DNA of 64,000 nucleotides from Rossellomorea vietnamensis (GTDB taxonomy: Bacteria > Bacillota > Bacilli > Bacillales > Bacillaceae_B). The position numbers were made by a program, and so were the translations under genes. The notes under the pieces are model-generated. The model saw only the letters and a program-made list of their open reading frames with translations, was not told the origin of the DNA and did no database searches. The stretch is from contig NZ_CP104558.1 of NCBI RefSeq assembly GCF_025398035.1, positions 3,296,001 to 3,360,000 on the forward strand, in the 5' to 3' direction. How positions within the stretch are numbered: position 1 is the stretch's first letter; each line of letters starts with the position of its first letter. Shown here one piece after another: positions 1-7,933 of this stretch.

Positions 1-57
1 ATAAAGTAGCAGGAGATTCCTTTTTTAATTGATGAGCAATTTTGTTCCAACGAATAA

Positions 58-66
58 TGATATAAT
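58..66 (+). promoter_or_regulatory. Extended -10 promoter element
   Basis: TGATATAAT fits an extended -10 element (TGnTATAAT) and lies about 40 bases upstream of the ATG of the first gene. No convincing -35 box is seen at 17 bases, as is common for extended -10 promoters. Confidence 0.4.
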
Positions 67-107
67 TGGTATTCTACTAACTTGTTTTTAACGTATTGGG
101 AGGATTT

Positions 108-1916
108 ATGTTCACGTCTATACTATTATTATTCTCGGCACTTCTTTCCCTGGCTGGATGGGGAATGTTTTCTCTCTATAAGATGAAAGTTCATCCTGCC
201 TTTATTCCTCTATTTCTATTTTCAGTTGTCACGACGGTACTGTTCTGTGCCGGGTTGATTCATCATATGCCATTGGCTGCGAATATCATCTATTATTCCG
301 GTTTAGTACTATGTTTGATTTATTTCATATTATTCTTTTTCAAGAAGATCGAGGTGCAGCGTTTGCTGCATCCTTCGCTTATCTTTTTTTCCTTGGCTGT
401 TCTGTTTGTCATGCTTTATATGAAAGGGTCCGTTTTTTTAAACTATGATGATTTCAGTCATTGGGGACTGGTGCTGAAAGAGATTGTAAGGCTTGATGGG
501 CTGCCGGATGCGAGTACGCTGGTGACGTTTCAGAACTATCCGCCTGGAAGTGCCGTGTTCATTTACTATTTTCTCCATCGCTTGGGGTTTCATGAAAGTG
601 TGGCCCTGATGGCACAGGGATTCATGACGATGGCTTGCTTCACCGTGCTTTTTACGTGGAGTTCATGGAAAAAGCCATGGACGATCATCCTTTCCTCGGT
701 GATTGCTTTTACCCTCTTATTGGTGAATGCGAAAATCTTCTACAGTTTACTGGTGGATATTATTCTGGGGGCAGTGGCTTTGGCGATCCCTATCATCGCT
801 TATTATTACCGTAAAGATTGGAAGAGACTGCTGCTTGTGAATCTTCCGATTGTGATTTTCTTAATTTTATTGAAAGATAGTGGAAAGGTCTTTCTGCTAT
901 TTAACGGGATTGCTATGTTAGGGATCCTGATTGCCTCTCACCGGGAGGGAATTGTAAAGAGGATCGATATGGTCATGTCTTATGCTTCGCTCTTTCTACT
1001 GATGGTGCTTCCTTTATTGGTGAATGTGCTCTGGCACACGTATACGTTGCAAGCGTATAGTGAGAGTTACGGAAATAATAAATTTGCCATTACGGAAGAG
1101 AAGCTTCAGGATATCGGGAAATCGGAGCAGTTTATGGCAGGCTTCGACGGAATGATGCTGGACGCGGCGTTGAATCCTATGTCGTCGCCTCACGTCATGC
1201 TCTTATTGGTGGTCAATCTGATTGCCCTCCTGTTGATGGTCCGATTGAAGCGCAAAACCCCTAATGAACTGGTGGCTTCGTTTATCCTCTTTAATCTCTT
1301 TTATGTGCTGTATATGTGTTCCCTCTATTACATGTATGTCTTTCTGATGCCTGAGAATGAAGCATCAAGGCTTGCAGGCTTCAACCGTTATCAGTCGACC
1401 ATCACCGTGTATGCAGCGGGCATGCTCATGACGGTGGTTGCTTATGTATGGAGCAATTATGTGGAATCCGTTAAAAAGGTAACGGGCTTTCTACTGGCAG
1501 CCTGTTTCCTCATCCCCTATCTGGGGCATTTGGAAGTATTGGTGACGAGGCCTGAAGCGCATGTTGAGCTTAGGGGTGCCGTGAAAGAGTTCTCTTCTGT
1601 GATTAAAACTTCCGGGGTATCGAAACCCATGATTACCTATTATAGTCCCGGAAGTGCCGGTGATGGAGGATATTTCAGCTATTTGATCCGGTATGAACAC
1701 TTATCGAAGAACTATTCTTTCATCAAGGGGGCCGAAACCGAAAGTCAACTCTCTTATTTGAAAAAAGTATTGATGAAATCGGATTTTCTGATGGTGCTCG
1801 AAGGCGACGAAGATATAAAAGCTGGATTAGCCCCGTACACCGAAAATGAGATTTCCGAAGGTGTGTACCGTGTTAAGCATAAGAATGGGATGTTTGAATT
1901 GGTGCCGGAGCGTTAG
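108..1916 (+). CDS. Polytopic membrane protein, possible GT-C glycosyltransferase
   Basis: A 602-residue protein made almost entirely of hydrophobic helices up to about residue 480, then a soluble C-terminal domain of roughly 120 residues. The ATG at 108 is chosen over an upstream in-frame TTG at 96 because GGGAGGA lies 4-10 bases ahead of it. The first large loop (about residue 115) carries an acidic NYDDFSHWG stretch and, some 30 residues later, NYPPGSA; an acidic first loop is a hallmark of GT-C glycosyltransferases that use lipid-linked donors. I recognise no named family, so the function is inferred from topology only. The gene has its own terminator and so appears monocistronic; the neighbouring SGNH and CWB2 genes would fit a role in envelope polymer synthesis. 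Confidence 0.6.
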   Translation: MFTSILLLFSALLSLAGWGMFSLYKMKVHPAFIPLFLFSVVTTVLFCAGLIHHMPLAANIIYYSGLVLCLIYFILFFFKKIEVQRLLHPSLIFFSLAVLFVMLYMKGSVFLNYDDFSHWGLVLKEIVRLDGLPDASTLVTFQNYPPGSAVFIYYFLHRLGFHESVALMAQGFMTMACFTVLFTWSSWKKPWTIILSSVIAFTLLLVNAKIFYSLLVDIILGAVALAIPIIAYYYRKDWKRLLLVNLPIVIFLILLKDSGKVFLLFNGIAMLGILIASHREGIVKRIDMVMSYASLFLLMVLPLLVNVLWHTYTLQAYSESYGNNKFAITEEKLQDIGKSEQFMAGFDGMMLDAALNPMSSPHVMLLLVVNLIALLLMVRLKRKTPNELVASFILFNLFYVLYMCSLYYMYVFLMPENEASRLAGFNRYQSTITVYAAGMLMTVVAYVWSNYVESVKKVTGFLLAACFLIPYLGHLEVLVTRPEAHVELRGAVKEFSSVIKTSGVSKPMITYYSPGSAGDGGYFSYLIRYEHLSKNYSFIKGAETESQLSYLKKVLMKSDFLMVLEGDEDIKAGLAPYTENEISEGVYRVKHKNGMFELVPER

Positions 1917-1923
1917 TGAAATG

Positions 1924-1960
1924 GAGTCTATCTATTGAATATGGATAGGCTCTTTTTTTT
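1924..1960 (+). terminator. Rho-independent terminator
   Basis: GAGTCTATC pairs with GATAGGCTC (one G-U pair) around an A/T loop, followed by a run of eight T. It closes the transcript of the first membrane protein gene. Confidence 0.75.
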
Positions 1961-2099
1961 GATGCATATTGCGCAAAACCAATGGAAAACGGGGTATTTT
2001 GTCGTAACTTTTCGAACCGGCATCTACACGTATATACAAATTCTGTATTCTCTCTGGTCTATCATATGACTCATAGACTTTATGATATGGGGGATGAGG

Positions 2100-2909
2100 A
2101 TGAGGAAGTTTTTGTTAGGGGTTTTGGCCATTGTTACATTATCTACATTGGCAGGAGGGAAATATCATTGGGATCAAAGAGTCGAGGCCGTTCAGTTTAA
2201 CGGTCAAAAAGAAGAGGTAGTCAGCGTTCAGGGGGATGGAGAGGAAGAAAAGAAAGAGAAGGCAGAGAAAGAGAGAAAGAGACTGTTACAACTGGATAAG
2301 GTGAATTATCTTCCGCCGGAGTTGAAGGAGACGTTCAAGAAGAAGATTGAAAAGAATGAATCCGTGCACCTGATGATCATTGGGTCCTCCTCTACTTCCG
2401 GGGATAATGGGGCATGGCCGAAAGAACTGGAAAAGGCGCTTCTCGACACGTACGGTCAGGATCTGATAAAGGTGACATGTAAAGAAATCGCCGAAAAGAC
2501 TTCACAACAGGTTGTGAAGGAGGGAATACATAAACCACTGGCTGAAATGAAGCCGGATATTCTTTTGCTGGAACCCTTTTTACTGTATGACAATGGGGAA
2601 ATAAGGATGCCGGAACGCCTTAAGAATCTTGAGACGATCCTTTCAGATTTCAAGAAACAGAATCCTGACATCACCTTCATCATCCAGCCGGCCAATCCCA
2701 TCTCGGGTGCCTACTATTATCCTCAGGAAGAAGCCGACTTAGAGAAGTTTTCCAGAGAGAGAAAGTATGTGTATCTTAACCACTGGGATGCATGGCCCGA
2801 TCACAGAAGCACAGAGTTAAAGGACTATTTAACAGATGAAAATATACCTAATGAAAAAGGAAATAAGGTATGGCTTGATTACTTGATGAAGTATTTTGTA
2901 AGGAAATAA
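2100..2909 (+). CDS. SGNH/GDSL-like hydrolase, secreted or membrane anchored
   Basis: About 269 residues from the ATG at 2100 (MRKFLLGVL); GGGG at 2089-2093 is well placed for this start, though in-frame ATGs at 2082 and 2094 are possible. A short hydrophobic N-terminal segment is followed by a Lys/Glu-rich linker and an SGNH-type fold: block I is MIIGSSSTSGDNG, which supplies the candidate serine. At the C-terminus, where the family normally shows DGxHPNxxG with the catalytic His, the sequence reads DENIPNEKGN, so the His position appears to be Ile. The protein may be a degenerate or re-purposed esterase. It is followed at once by a terminator and is probably monocistronic. Fold assignment is fairly safe; activity is not. 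Confidence 0.65.
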   Translation: MRKFLLGVLAIVTLSTLAGGKYHWDQRVEAVQFNGQKEEVVSVQGDGEEEKKEKAEKERKRLLQLDKVNYLPPELKETFKKKIEKNESVHLMIIGSSSTSGDNGAWPKELEKALLDTYGQDLIKVTCKEIAEKTSQQVVKEGIHKPLAEMKPDILLLEPFLLYDNGEIRMPERLKNLETILSDFKKQNPDITFIIQPANPISGAYYYPQEEADLEKFSRERKYVYLNHWDAWPDHRSTELKDYLTDENIPNEKGNKVWLDYLMKYFVRK

Positions 2910-2952
2910 GCCCTCCGTGGTCTTCAATCCATAGTGGTTGAGGGCTTTTTTT
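2908..2952 (+). terminator. Rho-independent terminator
   Basis: AGCCCTC pairs with GAGGGCT and is followed by a T run; it overlaps the end of the SGNH-like gene. Confidence 0.75.
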
Positions 2953-3364
2953 AATGAAGAAAAGGGCATTCTAAAAAACATTGAGGAAAATTGCGGGAGC
3001 GGGTCATGTAATTAACTTTGATTCATGATAGTGTAATTTCCGGATCAGGTGTTCTTTTAGCTTTTCATCAAGACAGTCCTGGATCAGGGTGTAGTAGTAA
3101 GTGGCGAGAAACTTATGGATCATCTTCATTTCGATCTTCACTCCCCTTATACTTGATTCATTTATTTTCCCCCATAAAGGGTCTCGAATATATAGGGATT
3201 GTTGTTTATTTTTATTACAAAATTTGCAGATGGAACCGTGGGATATGACATTTATCCTCCAAAAGGATCGGTTTGCAGGTTTTGTCGATAGAAATTAGGA
3301 GGAATATCCTACTGTTTGCGCCAATACCTATAATTGGATTGCCAAAATAGAGAGGAGAACCATT
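2953..3364. other. Intergenic region without a convincing gene
   Basis: About 410 bases between a terminator and the GDSL-CWB2 gene. Two overlapping short open frames here lack ribosome binding sites and resemble nothing I know. The only structured element seen is TTTGTCGATA at 3281-3290, a near match to a Spo0A box, about 75 bases before the start codon. Confidence 0.4.
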
Positions 3365-4993
3365 TTGAAAAAAAATCTGAAACGTTCTTTGAAAGTGTTA
3401 ACCGGAGCAATGACAATGGCGTTAATGGTGGCACCGACGACAACTCTTGCTGAAGTAAAAGATGAGAAGGCCTATGTAGATTATTTGGCTTTGGGAGATT
3501 CGTTAGCGGCAGGGGTGTTGTATGACAATTCCCTCGGTAAGGGATATCCCGATATCCTTGCAGATGAATTCAAGGAAGACGGCTTTCAAGTGGATTTCAA
3601 CAAGAACTTTGCGGTCCCCGGTTATACGTCTAAACAAGTCTTGGCGGACATACAGGATCCAGCTAAAGGGTTACAAAAGGAAATCATGGAAGCCGATACC
3701 ATTACACTGGACGCCGGTGCCAATGACTTATTGCAGTTGATTGAGCAGAAGGATGGCAGGATTTCCATTGATCCTGTAAAAGTGCAGGCCGCCCTGAAGG
3801 AAGTCGGGGTGAATATCGCCACCTCTTTAGGAATCATCCGTCAATTAAATCCTGACGTACCCGTGTATGTCATGGGATACTATAACGCATTCCCTTACTT
3901 GCCACAAGAAACCCAGGCACAATTAAAGCCTGCTTTAGATGGATTGAATCAAGCGATCCAGGCAGCGAGTGTGCACGGTGGAGGAGTATTTGTACCGGTG
4001 GAAGAAGCGATGGCCGATAACTTCCAGGTGAAACTGCCGAACCCGCAAAATGTCCACCCGAGTGAAGCGGGATATGAAGCCATGGCCGGGGAATTCTGGA
4101 AGGTCATGGAACCTGTCAATGATACAGTAGGGAAATCCACGGCTCGTTTATTCGGTCAGGATCGTTACGGTACGGCGGCTGAAATCTCAGAAGAAAGCTG
4201 GGATTCAACTGGAACCGTCATCATTGCAAGAGGGAATGAGTACCCTGATGCACTCGTCGGGACGCCCCTTGCCTATCAATTGGAAGCACCGATCCTGTTG
4301 ACCAATGGATCCCGATTATCCGATGAGACGATAGAAGAAATCGGTCGTCTCGGAGCAGAGCATGCCGTGATTCTTGGCGGAGTGGGAGCCGTACCGGAGA
4401 AGATCGAGTCGGAGCTTGAAGATCTGGGACTCAACGTGGATCGAATCGGGGGAGATGACCGGTTCGAAACGGCCGCGTTCGTCGCGAATGAATTGGGTCA
4501 TTCAGATACGGCAGTGGTGGCGTACGGATATGACTTCCCTGATGCCCTGGCCGTTGCTCCTTATGCGGCCCAGCAAGGGTATCCGATTTTGCTAACGGAG
4601 ACCATGTCGGTTCCAGAAGCAACGGGATTCGCCCTTCAGGATGTCGAGAACACTTATGTGATTGGGGGAGGTGGCGTCATCAGTGAAGATTTAACATTTA
4701 AAAACGGAGAACGTTTGGCCGGTGACACGCGTTATGATACAGCCGCCGCCATCTATAAGGAGTTCCAGGGTCCTGCCAACTATGCAGTAGTTGCAACCGG
4801 CCAGGATTTTGCCGATGCTCTTACGGGGTCAGTCTTCGCGGCAATCAATGAGGTTCCTTTACTGCTGGTGAAAAAGGATGACCTGCCTCAGCAGACAAAA
4901 GGATTGGTGATGGAAAACGGACTGAAGCACTTCATGATATTAGGTGGGGAAGGCGCCGTTGAGAGTGGTGTGGTTGAGAAATTAGTGAAGTAA
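3365..4993 (+). CDS. Secreted GDSL/SGNH hydrolase with three CWB2 repeats
   Basis: A 542-residue exported protein with a TTG start preceded by GAGAGGAG. An N-terminal signal peptide (to about residue 29, ending near LAEVK) is followed by a GDSL hydrolase domain: LALGDSLAAG (nucleophile Ser, about residue 48), a DAGANDLL block with the Asn, and NVHPSEAGY carrying the catalytic His. From about residue 259 come three cell-wall-binding repeats of the CWB2 type (PF04122-like), each opening with an R-[LI]-x-G-x-D-R-[YF]-x-T-A motif near residues 260, 359 and 449. In clostridia such triple repeats hold proteins non-covalently on an anionic cell-wall polymer, so this is probably a wall-displayed esterase or lipase. 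A Spo0A-like box lies upstream. Substrate unknown. Confidence 0.85.
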   Translation: MKKNLKRSLKVLTGAMTMALMVAPTTTLAEVKDEKAYVDYLALGDSLAAGVLYDNSLGKGYPDILADEFKEDGFQVDFNKNFAVPGYTSKQVLADIQDPAKGLQKEIMEADTITLDAGANDLLQLIEQKDGRISIDPVKVQAALKEVGVNIATSLGIIRQLNPDVPVYVMGYYNAFPYLPQETQAQLKPALDGLNQAIQAASVHGGGVFVPVEEAMADNFQVKLPNPQNVHPSEAGYEAMAGEFWKVMEPVNDTVGKSTARLFGQDRYGTAAEISEESWDSTGTVIIARGNEYPDALVGTPLAYQLEAPILLTNGSRLSDETIEEIGRLGAEHAVILGGVGAVPEKIESELEDLGLNVDRIGGDDRFETAAFVANELGHSDTAVVAYGYDFPDALAVAPYAAQQGYPILLTETMSVPEATGFALQDVENTYVIGGGGVISEDLTFKNGERLAGDTRYDTAAAIYKEFQGPANYAVVATGQDFADALTGSVFAAINEVPLLLVKKDDLPQQTKGLVMENGLKHFMILGGEGAVESGVVEKLVK

Positions 4994-5006
4994 ATTTAAA
5001 CGCTAG

Positions 5007-5045
5007 AGTCCTGGACTATTTTATAAATGGTCCGGGGCTTTTTTC
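5007..5045 (+). terminator. Rho-independent terminator
   Basis: GTCCTGGACTAT pairs with ATGGTCCGGGGC (two G-U pairs) and is followed by six T. It closes the GDSL-CWB2 gene. Confidence 0.7.
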
Positions 5046-5047
5046 TA

Positions 5048-5063
5048 TTAAACGATCGTTTAA
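5048..5063. repeat. Perfect 16-bp palindrome, unassigned operator-like site
   Basis: TTAAACGATCGTTTAA is a perfect palindrome just after the terminator; a second short palindrome, CAAACGTTTG, lies at 5104-5113. The form suits a TetR-type operator, but no TetR gene is in the window and no promoter is obvious between the two. The 63-codon frame covering this stretch has no ribosome binding site and is not called as a gene. Confidence 0.35.
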
Positions 5064-5220
5064 CGGCACTATCATTGCTACGAAAGGATTTAGTCTCACT
5101 AATCAAACGTTTGTTTAAGGGAAGAAATGAATGGGATGTGCACTCTTCAAGGAGGGGATTTCATAGATACGTAGAACCTATTAGAAGAACTCTTAAAACA
5201 TATAGAATATTCAAATAATA

Positions 5221-5280
5221 TTGACCGGGCAACCGGAAAGTGATTAAATGAAAGTAGTTATTGGTTGGGTGACTGAACCA
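5221..5280 (+). promoter_or_regulatory. slcC promoter with SuyR operator
   Basis: TTGACC (5221-5226), a 17-base spacer and TTAAAT (5244-5249) form a SigA-type promoter. The 19-bp operator TGGTTGGGTGACTGAACCA (5262-5280) starts 12 bases after the -10 box, so a bound protein would sit over the start of transcription. The same arrangement recurs at three other promoters of this locus. Confidence 0.75.
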
Positions 5281-5309
5281 TAAAGGAATGACTTAGGGGA
5301 GGAATGGAA

Positions 5310-6260
5310 ATGAAAGCATTAATCACGGAGTTAATTTGGAGTGAAGGCATTGAAGAGCTTAAGGATCAAGGATTTGAGGTCCACTATGATGAAAATCTGT
5401 GGACAGACAGAGAGAGGCTGCTTCAGGTTATCCCTGAATATGACGCGGTGATTGTCAGGAACCAGACAATCGTCAATGAAGAATTAATGGAAGCGGGTAG
5501 CCGCCTTAAGGCCATCGGGAGGCTCGGGGTCGGGTTGGATAATATTGATGTGAAACGGGCGAAAGAGAAGGGGATCCCGGTGGTATTTGCCCGCCATGCC
5601 AATGCAACTTCCGTGGCGGAGTATGTACTCACGGCGATCCTGAGTGCATCAAGACCCCTTCATTTGGCAAGTGTCGATGTTCGGAATGGAGGATGGAATC
5701 GAAAGAAATATACGGGTGGGGAGCTTTATCAGAAAACAATTGGATTGATCGGGCTCGGGGAAATCTCCCATCGTGTGGCAAAGCGGGCCCATGCATTTGG
5801 CATGACGATCATCGGCTATGACCCGTTCATTACAGAATATGATCATGTGGTGGCAGAAACCGGTGTACACGTAAAAGAAACCCTGGAGGAATTGTTGCTG
5901 GAATCCGATTTCATATCACTTCATGTCCCTTTGACTCCATCAACCGAGCATCTGCTTTCAACACCCGAATTAAATAGGATGAAGCCTTCTTCCTATGTCA
6001 TCAATACATCAAGGGGGGGCATCATCGATGAGCAGGCCTTGGCTGCAGCCTTACAGAATCAGCAGATTGCAGGAGCTTATCTGGATGTGTTGGAACAGGA
6101 ACCGATCCTGGACTCCCATCCCCTGCTTCTTTGTGAAAACGTCACCCTTACCCCTCACGTAGCCGGATTGACAGAAGAATCACAGGTTCGAACGTCCTTT
6201 CTGGTGGCCAAGGAAATCGGGAAAGTACTAAAAGGAGAGCGTTCTCTCTGCACTGTGTAA
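5310..6260 (+). CDS. slcC: (S)-sulfolactate dehydrogenase-like 2-hydroxyacid dehydrogenase
   Basis: A 316-residue D-isomer-specific 2-hydroxyacid dehydrogenase (3-phosphoglycerate dehydrogenase family). The ATG at 5310 is preferred over the one at 5304 because AGGGGAGG ends 7 bases upstream of it. The NAD-binding stretch reads GLIGLGEIS, with Ser in place of the last Gly of GxGxxG; the catalytic Arg lies in NTSRGGIIDE, the Glu in LDVLEQEP and the His in LTPHVAG. By context (SuyAB, ComC-type dehydrogenase, TRAP transporter, YeiH exporter, shared operators) it is best read as SlcC, which oxidises (S)-3-sulfolactate to 3-sulfopyruvate with NAD+. It has its own operator-controlled promoter. The family is certain; the substrate rests on the neighbourhood. 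Confidence 0.82.
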   Translation: MKALITELIWSEGIEELKDQGFEVHYDENLWTDRERLLQVIPEYDAVIVRNQTIVNEELMEAGSRLKAIGRLGVGLDNIDVKRAKEKGIPVVFARHANATSVAEYVLTAILSASRPLHLASVDVRNGGWNRKKYTGGELYQKTIGLIGLGEISHRVAKRAHAFGMTIIGYDPFITEYDHVVAETGVHVKETLEELLLESDFISLHVPLTPSTEHLLSTPELNRMKPSSYVINTSRGGIIDEQALAAALQNQQIAGAYLDVLEQEPILDSHPLLLCENVTLTPHVAGLTEESQVRTSFLVAKEIGKVLKGERSLCTV

Positions 6261-6270
6261 TTTGTCGAAA
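6261..6270 (+). promoter_or_regulatory. Spo0A-box-like sequence upstream of suyA
   Basis: TTTGTCGAAA matches the 0A box consensus (TTTGTCRAA) exactly. It begins just after the slcC stop codon and about 30 bases upstream of the suyA -35 box. The match is exact but short, so binding is only a suggestion. Confidence 0.35.
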
Positions 6271-6298
6271 ATAAATTCTGAAAATTTAAATAATCTCA

Positions 6299-6360
6299 TT
6301 GACTAACAGATCCATAGGTGGTTTAATAAAGATAGATTAAGTGGTTGGGTCACTCAACCA
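6299..6360 (+). promoter_or_regulatory. suyAB promoter with SuyR operator
   Basis: TTGACT (6299-6304), 17 bases, TTTAAT (6322-6327). The operator TGGTTGGGTCACTCAACCA (6342-6360) begins 14 bases after the -10 box and is the most symmetric copy (arms TGGTTG/CAACCA). Confidence 0.78.
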
Positions 6361-6380
6361 ATTTAAAAGGAGGCACCATA

Positions 6381-6716
6381 ATGAGTCACAATAGTCAGGT
6401 TACGGAAAGAAATGCTCAAGATTCAAAAGCGGTGAGCACCCATAAGTTTCTTATCCATCACAACGGTGATCACGTAGGAGTCGCCACATCCCCGATTGCA
6501 GCGGGGGAAAAAGTGGTGGGGATCTTCATGGATGATAATTCAGAAGTGGAAGTCACCTCTAAAGGGGATGTTCCATTGGGCCACAAGATTTCATTGGTCT
6601 CTTTAGACAAGGATGAGCCAGTGCTGAAATATGGCGTTCAAATTGGTGTAACGACGGAAAAATGGGAAGTAGGAGACTACGTCCACACTCATAACATTAA
6701 AACGGCGAGGTGGTAA
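6381..6716 (+). CDS. suyA: (2R)-sulfolactate sulfo-lyase, small (alpha) subunit
   Basis: A 111-residue SAF-domain protein corresponding to the N-terminal part of altronate/galactarate dehydratases (UxaA family). The ATG at 6381 has a perfect AAAGGAGG 8 bases upstream; an in-frame TTG further up lies inside the operator and is rejected. The C-terminal [10 protein letters not shown] and the LGHKISL segment are typical of SuyA. With SuyB it forms the lyase that splits (R)-3-sulfolactate into pyruvate and sulfite. The stop codon is 2 bases from the suyB start, so the subunits are translationally coupled. A split altronate dehydratase is the main alternative; the surrounding genes make sulfolactate much more likely. 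Confidence 0.87.
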   Translation: MSHNSQVTERNAQDSKAVSTHKFLIHHNGDHVGVATSPIAAGEKVVGIFMDDNSEVEVTSKGDVPLGHKISLVSLDKDEPVLKYGVQIGVTTEKWEVGDYVHTHNIKTARW

Positions 6717-6718
6717 GG

Positions 6719-7876
6719 ATGGAACAAACATTATACGGTTATCGCAGAGAGAATGGAAAAGTTGGAATTCGTAATCACGTCATTATTTTACCGGTGGATG
6801 ATATTTCGAATGCGGCTTGTGAAGCTGTGGCAAGACAAGTACAAGGTACATTGGCCTTGCCTCACGCTTATGGAAGACTTCAGTATGGACCCGATCTTGA
6901 CCTGCACTTCAGAACCATGATTGGAACGGGCTCCAATCCTAATGTGGCGGCTGTGGTGGTCATTGGGATCGAAGAGAACTGGTCGAAGAAGATTGCTGAC
7001 GGGATTGCTGAGACCGGGAAGCCTGTTTCATACTTCTCCATTGAAGGAAACGGGGATTTAGAAACGATCCGTGCTGCTTCATGGAAAGCGAAGGAGTATG
7101 CTCAGTGGGCTTCGGAGCTTCAGAAAGAGCCTGTGGAATTGAAGGATTTGACCGTCAGTATCAAATGCGGTGAGTCTGATACGACGACAGGTCTTGGATC
7201 GTGCCCTACGGTGGCCCAGGCGGTCGACCGTCTGGTTGAAGCCGGTGCCACTGTATTCTTCGGTGAGACATCGGAATTGACAGGCGGGGAGCATCTCATC
7301 CGCGACCGGATGGCGACACCTGAATTACATGAGAAGTTCATGGCGGTCTACAATGACTATGTAGGTGAAATCGATTCAAAGGGAGTCGATTTATTAGGGT
7401 CCCAGCCTACTCAGGGTAATATTGCCGGAGGACTTTCCACCATTGAAGAGAAAGCACTTGGTAATATTGCCAAGACCGGTACGAAAGAGGTCATCGGCGT
7501 ATTGGATCCCGCTGAAGCACCGGCCAATGGCAACGGGCTGTATTTCATGGATACGTCCTCTGCAGCGGCAGAATGCATCACCCTTATGGCTGCCGGCGGA
7601 GCGGTCCTCCACCTTTTCCCGACAGGCCAGGGGAATATCATCGGTAACCCGATTGAGCCGGTTGTGAAAATCACGGCAAATCCGATTACGGCGGGTACGA
7701 TGAGCGAACATATCGATGTGGATGTCCAGGGACTCCTCTCCCGTCAAATTTCCTTGGAGCAGGCCGGAGATCAATTAATGGAAATGATCTGCCGTACGGT
7801 GAACGGACGACTCACATGTGCGGAAGCGTTAGGTCATAAAGAGTTTGTTATGACGAAATTATATCGCAGTGCCTGA
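6719..7876 (+). CDS. suyB: (2R)-sulfolactate sulfo-lyase, large (beta) subunit
   Basis: A 385-residue protein of the UxaA/GarD C-terminal family. The ATG at 6719 follows GGCGAGGTGG, while the in-frame GTG at 6710 overlaps suyA and is less likely. It opens with [16 protein letters not shown], the family's usual start, and contains [14 protein letters not shown] around residues 148-161, the position of the metal-binding CGGSD motif of altronate dehydratases, here in the SuyB-like form. With SuyA it performs the desulfonating step that yields pyruvate and sulfite in the cytoplasm. A small hairpin, not a T-rich terminator, separates it from the next gene, so comC is probably on the same transcript. 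Confidence 0.87.
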   Translation: MEQTLYGYRRENGKVGIRNHVIILPVDDISNAACEAVARQVQGTLALPHAYGRLQYGPDLDLHFRTMIGTGSNPNVAAVVVIGIEENWSKKIADGIAETGKPVSYFSIEGNGDLETIRAASWKAKEYAQWASELQKEPVELKDLTVSIKCGESDTTTGLGSCPTVAQAVDRLVEAGATVFFGETSELTGGEHLIRDRMATPELHEKFMAVYNDYVGEIDSKGVDLLGSQPTQGNIAGGLSTIEEKALGNIAKTGTKEVIGVLDPAEAPANGNGLYFMDTSSAAAECITLMAAGGAVLHLFPTGQGNIIGNPIEPVVKITANPITAGTMSEHIDVDVQGLLSRQISLEQAGDQLMEMICRTVNGRLTCAEALGHKEFVMTKLYRSA

Positions 7877-7883
7877 TTCCTTA

Positions 7884-7912
7884 CTCCCTGCACATTTTAT
7901 GTGTGGGGAGTC
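7884..7912 (+). other. Intercistronic hairpin between suyB and comC
   Basis: ACTCCCTGCACA and TGTGTGGGGAGT can pair around a TTTTA loop. No T run follows, so it is more likely to stabilise or process the mRNA than to stop transcription. Confidence 0.4.
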
Positions 7913-7933
7913 CATGTTTATGGAGAGGACATT

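Noticed and set aside
3018..3298. Two overlapping short frames upstream of the GDSL-CWB2 gene
   Set aside because: No ribosome binding sites, no family resemblance; they cover the likely promoter region.
5027..5218. 63-codon frame after the GDSL-CWB2 terminator
   Set aside because: It begins inside the terminator stem, has no ribosome binding site and its sequence looks random.
6381..7876. Split altronate dehydratase as the identity of suyA/suyB
   Set aside because: No uronate genes are near; SlcC/ComC-type dehydrogenases, YeiH exporter and shared operators fit sulfolactate better. Not fully excluded.
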